A stretch of 12,251 nt of DNA from JBOFDK01 sp051646925 (GCA_051646925.1 JBOFDK010000051.1:1-12251), one strand, 5' to 3'; numbered from the stretch's first letter, positions 1-8,934 are shown. The notes: generated from the sequence alone by a model not told the origin. Numbers and translations: made by a program.

Positions 1-107
1 GGGGCTACATGATGTGGTTTAAGAATATCTTTTTTGTCCCATTCTCTTAATGTTTGTGGGTTTTTGCCTATTAGACTTGCAAAATCTCCTATAGAATAAT
101 ATTTCAT
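1..107 (-). CDS. MerR-type HTH protein, probably IS607-family transposase N-terminus (partial)
   Basis: An open frame begins with ATG at 107 and runs off the left edge after 35 codons. The peptide starts MKYYSIGDFASLIG and continues NPQTLREWDKK, then ILKPHH. This is the winged-helix start of MerR-like proteins: a short first helix, the TLREWD recognition helix and the LKPHH wing. From family knowledge, this version, with PQTLR-x-WD and LKP, is typical of IS607-family TnpA, where the HTH precedes a serine-recombinase domain; an ordinary MerR regulator is the alternative. A good Shine-Dalgarno (AGAGGTG on the minus strand, about 114-120) sits just upstream, and a plausible promoter lies at 127-155. 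The catalytic domain and any partner tnpB would be outside the window, so transposase identity is inference. Confidence 0.6.
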   Translation of the reverse strand, partial: MKYYSIGDFASLIGKNPQTLREWDKKDILKPHHVA

Positions 108-126
108 ATTTATCACCTCTTGATTT

Positions 127-155
127 ATAATAATACGAATGTTACATAAAATCAA
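127..155 (-). promoter_or_regulatory. Putative sigma-A promoter of the MerR/IS607-like gene
   Basis: On the minus strand TTGATT (150-155) and TATTAT (127-132) are separated by 17 bases. They lie just ahead of the RBS and start codon of the gene at 107. The 17-base spacing is that of a normal sigma-A promoter, not the stretched 19-20 base spacing of MerR-activated promoters. It rests on pattern only, in an AT-rich region. Confidence 0.45.
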
Positions 156-185
156 TAAGTTTATACAAACTTCTATAAGGTTTCA

Positions 186-884
186 TTAACAGCTAATACC
201 CTCCTCTTGCACATCTTTACCTTTGCGATTTATAAGTTTCTTCATTAACACTGAAAAATATTTGTAAATAATAACTATTACTAGTAATCCAAATCCACTA
301 CTTCCTACACCTAGCAAACTTACAAAACATGCTAACATTCCTATATCTGTCATACCTGCCGACATGAAAAATGCACAAACTCCTAATCCTAAAACACTTA
401 GCACCATAATAATACTAAGACCCATACCTCCTACACCTATAACACCTAAACCAAACGTTGCTACAAGGATATAAAGTGGCATCGCAACTAAAAGTCCAAG
501 CCCTCTTTTAATAATATTAAATAATGTCGTTTGTACTTTTTCCACTGTCTGTTTTCTATCTTTTTTTTGCGTTGTTTTGTACGATTCAAACGACTGATTT
601 TTATCTTCTTTTGAATTAACACTATCATCTTCTATTATTTCACAATCTATAATATCTCCATCTATTGCGTTCCCATCTATTGTGTTCCCATCTATTATGT
701 TTTCTTCTAATTCTTCAGATTTTTTTTGAGAATAATATAAATCTATCTCTTCGTTTTTTTCATTTTTTACAATATCATGATTATCAGGCTCTCGCAGCTC
801 AAAATCTATATCCTCTTCAACTATTTCTGGCAAACAAATAAACTCATTATCTTCTTTTATCTTTTCATTATTATTATCGTTCAT
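186..884 (-). CDS. Acidic, repeat-containing membrane protein of unknown function
   Basis: 232 residues with ATG at 884 and a clear RBS (AGGAGTG, about 891-897). The first ~120 residues are hydrophilic and strongly acidic, with Asp/Glu/Asn-rich stretches and a five-residue repeat at 63-81 (IIDGN, TIDGN, AIDGD, IIDCE) encoded by a 15-bp DNA repeat. A basic segment (KKDRKQ, 107-112) precedes a Gly-rich hydrophobic region, about 127-207, that can form three membrane helices. A basic tail follows (KKLINRKGK). This suggests a cytoplasmic N-terminal domain anchored by a C-terminal bundle. The Gly-rich helix bundle is reminiscent of the membrane part of DUF1700-type proteins, but I cannot assign a family. 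No terminator is visible after the stop, so transcription may run into the next gene. Confidence 0.8.
   Translation of the reverse strand: MNDNNNEKIKEDNEFICLPEIVEEDIDFELREPDNHDIVKNEKNEEIDLYYSQKKSEELEENIIDGNTIDGNAIDGDIIDCEIIEDDSVNSKEDKNQSFESYKTTQKKDRKQTVEKVQTTLFNIIKRGLGLLVAMPLYILVATFGLGVIGVGGMGLSIIMVLSVLGLGVCAFFMSAGMTDIGMLACFVSLLGVGSSGFGLLVIVIIYKYFSVLMKKLINRKGKDVQEEGISC
643..702 (-). repeat. Four 15-bp tandem repeats encoding an I-D-G pentapeptide repeat
   Basis: Four consecutive 15-bp units begin at 643, 658, 673 and 688; the last three share the plus-strand core ccatctatt and the first is more diverged. They encode the pentapeptide repeat inside the acidic membrane protein. A unit length divisible by three keeps the frame when copies are gained or lost. 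Confidence 0.8.
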
Positions 885-1018
885 CTTTTCACTCCTATCT
901 TCTTTCCACCTAATTTTTATTATATTGATATATTAACATTCACTTATTATGATTCACTAGTATCAAAACTGAAGTTTTCTTAAGAATTTTGAAGCACCAA
1001 ACTAATAAATGCTTTAAC

Positions 1019-1064
1019 AAAAAAAAGACTATAAAAGATAATCTAATATCTTTTATAGTCTTTT
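1019..1064 (-). terminator. Rho-independent terminator of the chitinase gene
   Basis: A perfect 18-bp inverted repeat (arms 1023-1040 and 1047-1064, six-base loop) is followed on the minus strand by eight U residues. It lies about 45 bases past the chitinase stop. The stem is A/T-rich, so its strength comes from length. Confidence 0.85.
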
Positions 1065-1108
1065 AAAATTATTTTTTACAAACTTATAATGCTAAATAAC
1101 GCATACTC

Positions 1109-4195
<3,087 letters not shown>

Positions 4196-4226
4196 AAGCT
4201 TCCCCTTTATTTTCAGACTTATTTAA

Positions 4227-4255
4227 ACTATACTAAGTTTTCCATTATTAGTCAA
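4227..4255 (-). promoter_or_regulatory. Sigma-A promoter of the chitinase gene
   Basis: Minus strand TTGACT (4250-4255), 17-base spacer, TATAGT (4227-4232). Initiation near 4220 would give a leader of about 25 bases containing the RBS. No catabolite-repression (cre) palindrome or other operator is evident around it. Confidence 0.8.
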
Positions 4256-4316
4256 TTATTACAATTACTTTTTTATTTTTATTTTATTTTTGGACATATT
4301 AACTATGTTTTTTGGC

Positions 4317-4352
4317 AAAAAAAATAACCACGAGTTTTATCATCTCATGGTT
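4317..4352 (-). terminator. Rho-independent terminator of the SRP RNA gene
   Basis: A 9-bp stem (arms 4326-4334 and 4344-4352, one G-U pair) with a nine-base loop is followed on the minus strand by A and eight U residues. It lies about 20 bases past the mature SRP RNA 3' end and separates ffs from the chitinase promoter. Confidence 0.85.
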
Positions 4353-4370
4353 CCATCTACTATTTTATAA

Positions 4371-4637
4371 TCCGTGCACCTTTGCCTCGACAAACGCCTA
4401 TAAGCGTTGCATGAACAGTTAACTCCAACTAGGCTACCTCACGGCACATAAACCTTCTCACTTAGTGCTGCTTCCTTCCAGACCTGACACGGTTCGTGAG
4501 CGCCTATTGCGTAAGACCCAATCATCAACATCACTTATTCAAGACAGACCCTACAAACGGTTGCCTCAGCAAAAGCATCACCCCTGCTACAGCGGATTGC
4601 AGGTACAGAGCACCGCTACCTCCCCGGCTAGCACGGA
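4371..4637 (-). ncRNA. ffs: Signal recognition particle RNA, large bacterial (Alu-containing) type
   Basis: This is the RNA core of the signal recognition particle, which with Ffh delivers nascent membrane and secreted proteins to the translocon. The minus strand shows the Alu-domain start GTGCTAG...GGGGAGGTAGCGGTG, then CTGTACCTGCAATCCGC, and later the helix-8 Ffh-binding hairpin TCAGGTCTGGAAGGAAGCAG around 4470-4490 with its GGAA tetraloop. The ends pair: CCGTGC (4631-4636) with GCACGG (4372-4377). The length of about 267 nt matches the ~270-nt scRNA of Bacillus and clostridia rather than the short 4.5S form. The tetraloop-closing pair is U-G where C-G is usual. It has its own promoter and terminator, and a precursor leader carries an extra hairpin. 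Ends are estimated from the closing helix. Confidence 0.95.
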
Positions 4638-4644
4638 AATGTTT

Positions 4645-4664
4645 CATCATCAAAAAAGATGATG
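4645..4664 (-). other. Hairpin at the 5' end of the SRP RNA precursor
   Basis: CATCATC and GATGATG (7 bp) flank a run of six U on the minus strand. The predicted transcription start is at about 4665-4667, so the transcript would begin almost exactly with this hairpin, 8 bases before the mature RNA. It may protect the precursor 5' end or mark a processing site; that role is inference. Confidence 0.6.
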
Positions 4665-4671
4665 CTTGTAC

Positions 4672-4701
4672 ATTATAACCTACACAAACATCATCTGTCA
4701 A
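4672..4701 (-). promoter_or_regulatory. Near-consensus sigma-A promoter of the SRP RNA gene
   Basis: Perfect TTGACA (4696-4701) and perfect TATAAT (4672-4677) on the minus strand with an 18-base spacer. It starts four bases past the stop of the upstream YbjN-like gene. Both hexamers being perfect fits a highly transcribed stable RNA. Confidence 0.92.
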
Positions 4702-4705
4702 CGTC

Positions 4706-5146
4706 TTATACAGCTAAAATATTCTTAAACTGATCGTAATGTTGTTTTCCTATAGTTTTAAACATTTCTATCACACAACTCATAACAAGTTTAGGGTCTA
4801 AATTATCCTCATGTGCATGAAAAATTGCCGATGTCATCAATTGACCATCGTCTGTTAACACATACTTAATAGATGGCGATTGTAAATGTAATGTATTTAT
4901 AAGTTCTAAAACTGCACTTCTTTTTTCACTCGGAATACCTTGTAAAATCAATGCTTGCATTGTAAGATACACAGAATCATCCAAAATAAGCATAAACTGC
5001 TTTGCATCATTTTCTGCAAATGGAAATGCGCTTCTGAAGAAAATATATTTATCTTGTTCTTCTTCTTTGAATAATTTCATATTCCCCACTTCAATAAAAT
5101 AATCTCTTAACATACGTGCTTTCTTATGTTTTGTAGTAACTGACAT
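4706..5146 (-). CDS. YbjN-like small cytoplasmic protein
   Basis: 146 residues from ATG at 5146, preceded by AGGGGGA at the right distance (7 bases). A TTG two codons upstream is in frame but too close to that RBS. The protein has no signal peptide or membrane segment. Its alternating alpha/beta pattern resembles the YbjN fold (type III secretion chaperone-like): an early helix, the strand YIFFRSAFPF, the strand MLILDDSVYLTMQALI, a central helix, TDDGQLMTSAIF, and a long C-terminal helix. Family assignment is by overall look only, and the molecular function of this group is unclear. It lies between tadA and ffs; no terminator separates it from either. A TATAAT-like element in the upstream gap could give its own transcript. 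Confidence 0.75.
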   Translation of the reverse strand: MSVTTKHKKARMLRDYFIEVGNMKLFKEEEQDKYIFFRSAFPFAENDAKQFMLILDDSVYLTMQALILQGIPSEKRSAVLELINTLHLQSPSIKYVLTDDGQLMTSAIFHAHEDNLDPKLVMSCVIEMFKTIGKQHYDQFKNILAV

Positions 5147-5214
5147 TTGCAAATCCCCCTATTGCTTCAATTAATTAAATAATGTACTGCTGTTCACATT
5201 ATATCATTTTTTTC

Positions 5215-5254
5215 ACTTTATAGCATTGTTTTTTAGTTTATAGTATTGTTTTTT
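5215..5254. repeat. 20-bp tandem duplication spanning the end of tadA
   Basis: Two adjacent 20-bp units, 5215-5234 and 5235-5254, differ at two positions (second and tenth). The tadA stop codon lies inside the second unit, so the last TadA residues (KTIL) are encoded in it. Each copy carries TATAAA on the minus strand, so the duplication might also affect expression of the downstream gene. Confidence 0.8.
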
Positions 5255-5789
5255 TTATTCTCATCATTTTAAAATATTTCTTCATAAGCATAGCACTCTC
5301 TTCTTCTCTTACCCCTCGAATAACCTCACATCTATGATTTAATTGATCTAATTCTAAAATATTAAGAACCGACCCCCCAAAACCAGCTTTAGGACTACTT
5401 GCACCAAAAACAACACGTGGTATTCTAGCTTGAACTATAGCCCCTGCACACATAGGACAAGGTTCTAACGTAATGTAAATCGTACACTCTTCTAGTCTCC
5501 AATCTCCTATGTTTTTACAAGCCTCATCTATAGCTATAATCTCTGCGTGTGCAAGTGCGTGTTTATCTGTATTTCGCCTATTGTATGCTTTTGCAATAAC
5601 TTTATCATCGTAAACAATAACTGCACCTATCGGCGTTTCATCATGCTCAAATGCAATCTCAGCTTCTTCTAGTGCAATACCCATATATTTATAATCTTTC
5701 ATTTCATTAGTTTCTTCTGTTTCTTTTTTTTCTATTTCTTTTATTTCTTCTATTTCTTTTACTTCTTGCATTTCGCTAGTTTTTTTCAT
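5238..5789 (-). CDS. tadA: tRNA-specific adenosine deaminase TadA
   Basis: TadA deaminates A34 of tRNA-Arg(ACG) to inosine so that CGU, CGC and CGA can be read. The zinc and catalytic residues are present: H81 and E83 in HAE, and C111 and C114 in PCPMCAG. The core, about residues 31-183, has normal family length. Unusual is a 30-residue N-terminal extension made of Glu, Lys and Ile, encoded by repetitive A-rich DNA at about 5700-5768. The start at 5789 has an AGGAAAAA-type RBS, while the internal ATG at residue 30, where most homologues would begin, has none, so the extension is probably translated. In many Firmicutes tadA precedes ffs, and here only the YbjN-like gene lies between them. Similar deaminases on other substrates are the alternative, less likely given the strong core match. 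Confidence 0.93.
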   Translation of the reverse strand: MKKTSEMQEVKEIEEIKEIEKKETEETNEMKDYKYMGIALEEAEIAFEHDETPIGAVIVYDDKVIAKAYNRRNTDKHALAHAEIIAIDEACKNIGDWRLEECTIYITLEPCPMCAGAIVQARIPRVVFGASSPKAGFGGSVLNILELDQLNHRCEVIRGVREEESAMLMKKYFKMMRIKKTIL

Positions 5790-5843
5790 TACTTTTTCCT
5801 ACTTCCTATATTTTATATACTTTTATATCTCAATTATCACTTA

Positions 5844-5899
5844 TTAATTCTCACTTCTTAATTCTTAATTCTTATATCTTAATTCTTAATTCTTAATTC
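5844..5899. repeat. Heptanucleotide tandem repeat (eight units) upstream of tadA
   Basis: Eight units of 7 bp in perfect register: ttaattc at 5844, 5858, 5865, 5879, 5886 and 5893, with two variants (tcacttc at 5851, ttatatc at 5872). Less regular 7-mers extend leftwards to about 5830. It occupies the space 55-110 bases ahead of the tadA start and downstream of the terminator at 5941-5984, in no gene. Confidence 0.9.
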
Positions 5900-5940
5900 T
5901 TTTTAATATACTACATGTATTTTAAAATGCTTTTAAAAAC

Positions 5941-5984
5941 AAAAAAAACGTATACACTATATCCTAATCAAGTGTATACGTTTT
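5941..5984 (-). terminator. Rho-independent terminator after the Met/Asn-tail membrane protein
   Basis: A perfect 14-bp inverted repeat (5945-5958 and 5971-5984) with a 12-base loop ends on the minus strand in a run of eight U. It follows the gene ending at 6005 by about 20 bases. The opposite strand is also T-rich, so weak bidirectional action is possible. Confidence 0.88.
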
Positions 5985-6004
5985 CTTTTTTATCTATATT
6001 ATAA

Positions 6005-6430
6005 TTAATATCCAGAATTCATATTAAAATTCATATTACCCGACATATTATTCATTTCATCTTTTCCATTGCCCATATTATACATATTGTTATTCATATT
6101 TGAACCTATAGTGCCACCTGTTTTAAACGCTATACTTATTATAACTACCACCATAAACAGAATACAAATCCATGACCATCTTTTTTTATACCAATCTGCC
6201 CCACCTTTAGTTGTTACAAACACAAACAAAGGTAATGCACATATGCCTATTGCCATACCTTTTAACAATTCACCTTTTACGCTCATAATCGTTTGCATAA
6301 AAGATGGAATACATATCATCGCTACAACAACTACCGAAATAATTAAAACAAGCAATGCGCCTATAACAGTTCCAATATTCAGCCTATCTTTTCTTACATT
6401 TATTTTATTTGTACTTCTTTCTATTTCCAT
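6005..6430 (-). CDS. Three-helix membrane protein with Met/Asn-rich C-terminal tail
   Basis: 141 residues, ATG at 6430, preceded by GGGGG at good spacing. A basic, hydrophilic N-terminus (1-18) is followed by hydrophobic segments at about 20-40, 57-73 and 86-103. The last 33 residues hold seven Met and twelve Asn, with Met spaced three to seven residues apart (112, 116, 119, 126, 129, 133, 137) and few other side chains. With three helices and the basic N-terminus inside, the tail would be outside the cell. Met-rich tails bind copper in some proteins, but Asn-rich low complexity can also be neutral. I do not recognise a family. It lies 85 bases after the Mrr-like gene with no clear terminator between them, so the two may be cotranscribed. 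Confidence 0.75.
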   Translation of the reverse strand: MEIERSTNKINVRKDRLNIGTVIGALLVLIISVVVVAMICIPSFMQTIMSVKGELLKGMAIGICALPLFVFVTTKGGADWYKKRWSWICILFMVVVIISIAFKTGGTIGSNMNNNMYNMGNGKDEMNNMSGNMNFNMNSGY

Positions 6431-6515
6431 TTGTAACCCCCTGTAATAACATTTATATATAGCTATATTTTAACATAGATATAATTATATTACTTTAGAG
6501 GGAATTTTTCAATTT

Positions 6516-7106
6516 TTATACTTCTTGCGTATCTAACTTTTGTTTAGATTTCACATTGCGTCGCACTACTTTCTCCACTAATTTTACTAGCTCTTCATTG
6601 CCTATTAATTCAATTTTATTTTGTTCAGCATATTTTTTCATTTCCTGAGTGTAGTTAGTATTACAAATAAATATCCCTTGTTTTATACGATACTCTTTCA
6701 TACTATCAGACAACTCTTTAATACTGTCTAACCCATCTTCTTGATTCACTTCACACTTTAAAGCTATCGTTGTAGTTTTTGACCGAATTATAAAATCCAC
6801 CATTTTTGCTAATTTTTTATTCGGAAACTCTACATAATAACCAAGACGTTTATATAACCCTGCAATATATTGTTTAAATTCTTTTTCAGACATATGTTTT
6901 ATTTTTTCTTCTGTTGAGTTAATTTCAAAAATATAGTCCTTCTTTTTTTTAATAGATTCCATACTTATCATCATAGTAGCAACTAATAAAATAAGTCCTA
7001 TACCAACCATTGTACTTCGTGCATTAGCAATCATTCTTACATACAAACCGATACCTATCATTAACAAAATTCCTCTAACGCAAAAATTAATAGCTTTATT
7101 ATGCAT
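6516..7106 (-). CDS. Membrane-anchored Mrr-like (restriction-endonuclease-fold) protein
   Basis: 196 residues. ATG at 7106 has an ideal AAAGGAG eight bases upstream; an in-frame GTG at 7157 has no RBS and was not chosen. Two membrane helices (about 9-25 and 31-48) anchor a cytoplasmic domain (71-178) patterned like Mrr_cat: EFKQYIAGLYKRLGYYVE, then MVDFIIR with D104, the core strand TIALKC, and IFICNTNYTQEMKKYAEQNKIELI, the typical late strand and helix. From family knowledge the nuclease signature is D-(x)n-(E/Q)xK. Here D104 and K117 are kept, but the E/Q position is A115, so catalysis may be lost. Such anchored proteins are common, with unknown roles; defence is one possibility. It is divergent from mntP over a 112-bp gap. 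Confidence 0.75.
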   Translation of the reverse strand: MHNKAINFCVRGILLMIGIGLYVRMIANARSTMVGIGLILLVATMMISMESIKKKKDYIFEINSTEEKIKHMSEKEFKQYIAGLYKRLGYYVEFPNKKLAKMVDFIIRSKTTTIALKCEVNQEDGLDSIKELSDSMKEYRIKQGIFICNTNYTQEMKKYAEQNKIELIGNEELVKLVEKVVRRNVKSKQKLDTQEV

Positions 7107-7218
7107 TTTTTCAACTCCTTTTTTCAAAGTATCGGTATTATTTTTTTTTTTATACACTATGCATATATTATTTTTTTAGTATATAATAAAATAATTATAC
7201 TTTTCAAAGGAGTTTACT

Positions 7219-7797
7219 ATGGATTTTATCACTTTATTTATAACTTCAATTGCTTTAGCAGGAGATGCCACAGCTGTTTCTATTGCAGCCGGACTTTCTT
7301 GCAAAGACAAAAATGAACGTTTACGCTCTATGCTCAACGCCGGCATCGCTTTCGGTGTATTCCAAGGTGGTATGACATTTTTAGGATGGACTATTGGTTA
7401 TACTTTCCAAGATTTCATCGTATCATTCGACCACTGGATTGCTTTTATACTTCTTTGTTTCATCGGATTCAAAATGATAAAAGAAGCAACAAATGATGAG
7501 GTTGATTCTTCTATTTCTTTACTTAATCCCAAAACAGTACTCATTCTTGCTGTAGCAACAAGCATTGATGCATTAGCTGTAGGTGTAAGTTTTGCTGTTT
7601 TATCACTAACCCTATCAGAAATCACCCTCGCAAGTTTCATTATTTTTATCACTACAGGTATTTTATCACTAATTGGTGTTTTGATTGGGGCAAAAATTTC
7701 AACGTCTAGTAATCTAGGAAAACGTATAAATATCGCAGGTGGCATCGTATTAATATTAATTGGGACAAAAATTTTAATTGAACATTTATTAATTTAA
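7219..7797 (+). CDS. mntP: Manganese efflux pump MntP
   Basis: MntP is an inner-membrane exporter that removes excess Mn2+ from the cytoplasm. The 192-residue protein has the family length and six hydrophobic segments arranged as two three-helix repeats. The paired acidic motifs are GDATAVS in helix 1 (D16) and SIDALAVG in helix 4 (D117); both aspartates are needed in E. coli MntP. Residue 15 is Gly where Met is common. ATG at 7219 has AAAGGAG at 7206-7212. A TATAAT at 7182-7187 could be its -10; a matching -35 was not found. Many mntP genes sit behind a yybP-ykoY Mn2+ riboswitch, but the gap here is too short for one. Only an A/T palindrome follows the stop, no convincing terminator, so read-through into the next plus-strand gene is possible. 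Confidence 0.93.
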   Translation: MDFITLFITSIALAGDATAVSIAAGLSCKDKNERLRSMLNAGIAFGVFQGGMTFLGWTIGYTFQDFIVSFDHWIAFILLCFIGFKMIKEATNDEVDSSISLLNPKTVLILAVATSIDALAVGVSFAVLSLTLSEITLASFIIFITTGILSLIGVLIGAKISTSSNLGKRINIAGGIVLILIGTKILIEHLLI

Positions 7798-7882
7798 AAA
7801 AATTTTTTTTATAGAACAACTCCCATTTTAGCTACCTCCTACATATAATAACTATGTATACAATTAATTTAGAGGTGACTTT

Positions 7883-8170
7883 ATGAAAACAATTCCGATT
7901 ACAAACCCAGTAAGTGCTATTCCAGTAGGGCAAGCATTTACCATTACACTAAAAGAAACGCCTTGTACTAACTGTCGTTGGCAAATAAATGTGCCATCAG
8001 CAATAGGCCTTCTAAACATTTCTTCTGACCAAGATTATAACTATTCATCAACTACTTGGACTTTTCAAACCAATATTGCTGGTACTTATTTTCTTGAATT
8101 TTCATATCAGAAACAATGCTGCGGAAAACCAGTTCTTCAACATTACGCTTTCCGCATTGATATTCGTTAA
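7883..8170 (+). CDS. Small chagasin-like (I42-type) beta-sandwich protein with four cysteines
   Basis: 95 residues, ATG at 7883 with AGAGGTGA (7871-7878). No signal peptide or membrane segment is present. The pattern resembles chagasin-type inhibitors of cysteine proteases: an early strand (VGQAFTITLKETP), a loop ending in W (NPTTGYxW in the family; here TPCTNCRW, 27-33), TWTFQTNIAGTYFLEFSY, and a final strand. The family GxGG and RPW motifs are not conserved, and the first loop carries C28 and C31 with C79 and C80 near the third loop. A CxxC plus CC arrangement suggests a metal site or a disulfide. The match is by layout only, so the inhibitor role is uncertain. It is 86 bases after mntP and convergent with the 8218-8679 gene. 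Confidence 0.6.
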   Translation: MKTIPITNPVSAIPVGQAFTITLKETPCTNCRWQINVPSAIGLLNISSDQDYNYSSTTWTFQTNIAGTYFLEFSYQKQCCGKPVLQHYAFRIDIR

Positions 8171-8171
8171 C

Positions 8172-8213
8172 AAAAATAAAAGGAAGCTCTCTAAAGAGCT
8201 TCCTTTTATTTTT
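8172..8213. terminator. Bidirectional terminator between convergent genes
   Basis: A perfect 19-bp inverted repeat (8172-8190 and 8195-8213) with a four-base loop ctaa. On both strands the hairpin ends in a T-rich run. It lies between the chagasin-like gene (+, ending at 8170) and the unrecognised gene (-, ending at 8218), and can serve both. Confidence 0.92.
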
Positions 8214-8217
8214 AATA

Positions 8218-8679
8218 TTATAAAACTATTCTATTTTCCGCTTCATCATTTTTAAATTCAGGAAACTTTGCACTCTCAATTACCATCCCATAAGGAAATG
8301 GTGCAAAATATATACTTTCAATATTTTTTCCACTTTCCCCATCAATTATCATTTTAGCAAACTTTTCTTTTGCTTTTGTCATATGGCTACTTAATATAAC
8401 AAAATACGTATGCACATGATGCATTGTTTTTGATATTTCTCCAGTATATAGTCTTTCTATTGCCTTTTCATTTTGCATATCTATCATTATTTCTGACACT
8501 AACAAAGATTCTACTGGCTCTGATAAAATATTTTTAATATTTTTCTTAACCTCTTCATTATCTACTTTTTTGTATAACTCAACCATTTTTGTTAAATTAG
8601 GTAACGGCGTTACTACACCTTCTACATCACAAAGTTCAACAATACCATTATTAATCGCTATAAAATCGTTTTGTTTCAT
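8218..8679 (-). CDS. Hypothetical protein, unrecognised
   Basis: 153 residues, ATG at 8679 with RBS AGGAG at 8686-8690. It appears cytoplasmic: no signal peptide, no membrane helix. The composition is balanced, with a helical middle (about 28-80) and a His cluster, HHVH at 87-90 plus H99. An Asp/Glu/Asn-rich tail ends the protein. I could not place it in a family. It is transcribed alone and ends at a bidirectional terminator. It has a proper RBS and no frameshift, so a real gene is likely. Confidence 0.7.
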   Translation of the reverse strand: MKQNDFIAINNGIVELCDVEGVVTPLPNLTKMVELYKKVDNEEVKKNIKNILSEPVESLLVSEIMIDMQNEKAIERLYTGEISKTMHHVHTYFVILSSHMTKAKEKFAKMIIDGESGKNIESIYFAPFPYGMVIESAKFPEFKNDEAENRIVL

Positions 8680-8895
8680 AATTTGCTCCTATTACTCTAC
8701 ATAATTTTAGTGTTTCCATTTTAAACTATTTAGAGTCTATTTTATTTTTTAAATATATTTATTCTTTATATAACAGTTCTAATTATATGTATATTACCAT
8801 ATATTATAACCTTTTAACACTCAATTACAATATATCAATCTTCTTAATTATGTCAATTTTCCACTGCAAACTCAAATTAAATAATAATACAACTC

Positions 8896-8934
8896 AAAAA
8901 AAAGCGCACAAATACATCTAAGTATTTATACACT
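8896..8934 (-). terminator. Rho-independent terminator of the tRNA-Val gene
   Basis: A 13-bp stem with three G-U pairs (8903-8915 and 8922-8934) and a six-base loop is followed on the minus strand by seven or more U. It is 20 bases after the tRNA 3' end. The remaining 8680-8895 stretch is AT-rich with no feature I can support. Confidence 0.85.

Noticed and set aside
4465..4678. Two short plus-strand reading frames over the SRP RNA
   Set aside because: They lie wholly on the antisense of the SRP RNA and its promoter, have no RBS, and their content is explained by the structured RNA.
5830..5899. CRISPR-like array from the repeated TTAATTC motif
   Set aside because: The units are 7 bp and contiguous with no unique spacers, so this is a simple tandem repeat.
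7107..7157. GTG start for the Mrr-like protein 17 codons upstream
   Set aside because: No RBS, a poly-A tract behind it, and a perfect RBS before the internal ATG at 7106.
7797..7830. Terminator after mntP
   Set aside because: Only an A7-T7-like palindrome with no GC in the stem; too weak to call.
8680..8895. Hidden small gene or RNA in the AT-rich gap
   Set aside because: No frame with an RBS and no stable hairpin could be found; I see nothing supportable in it.
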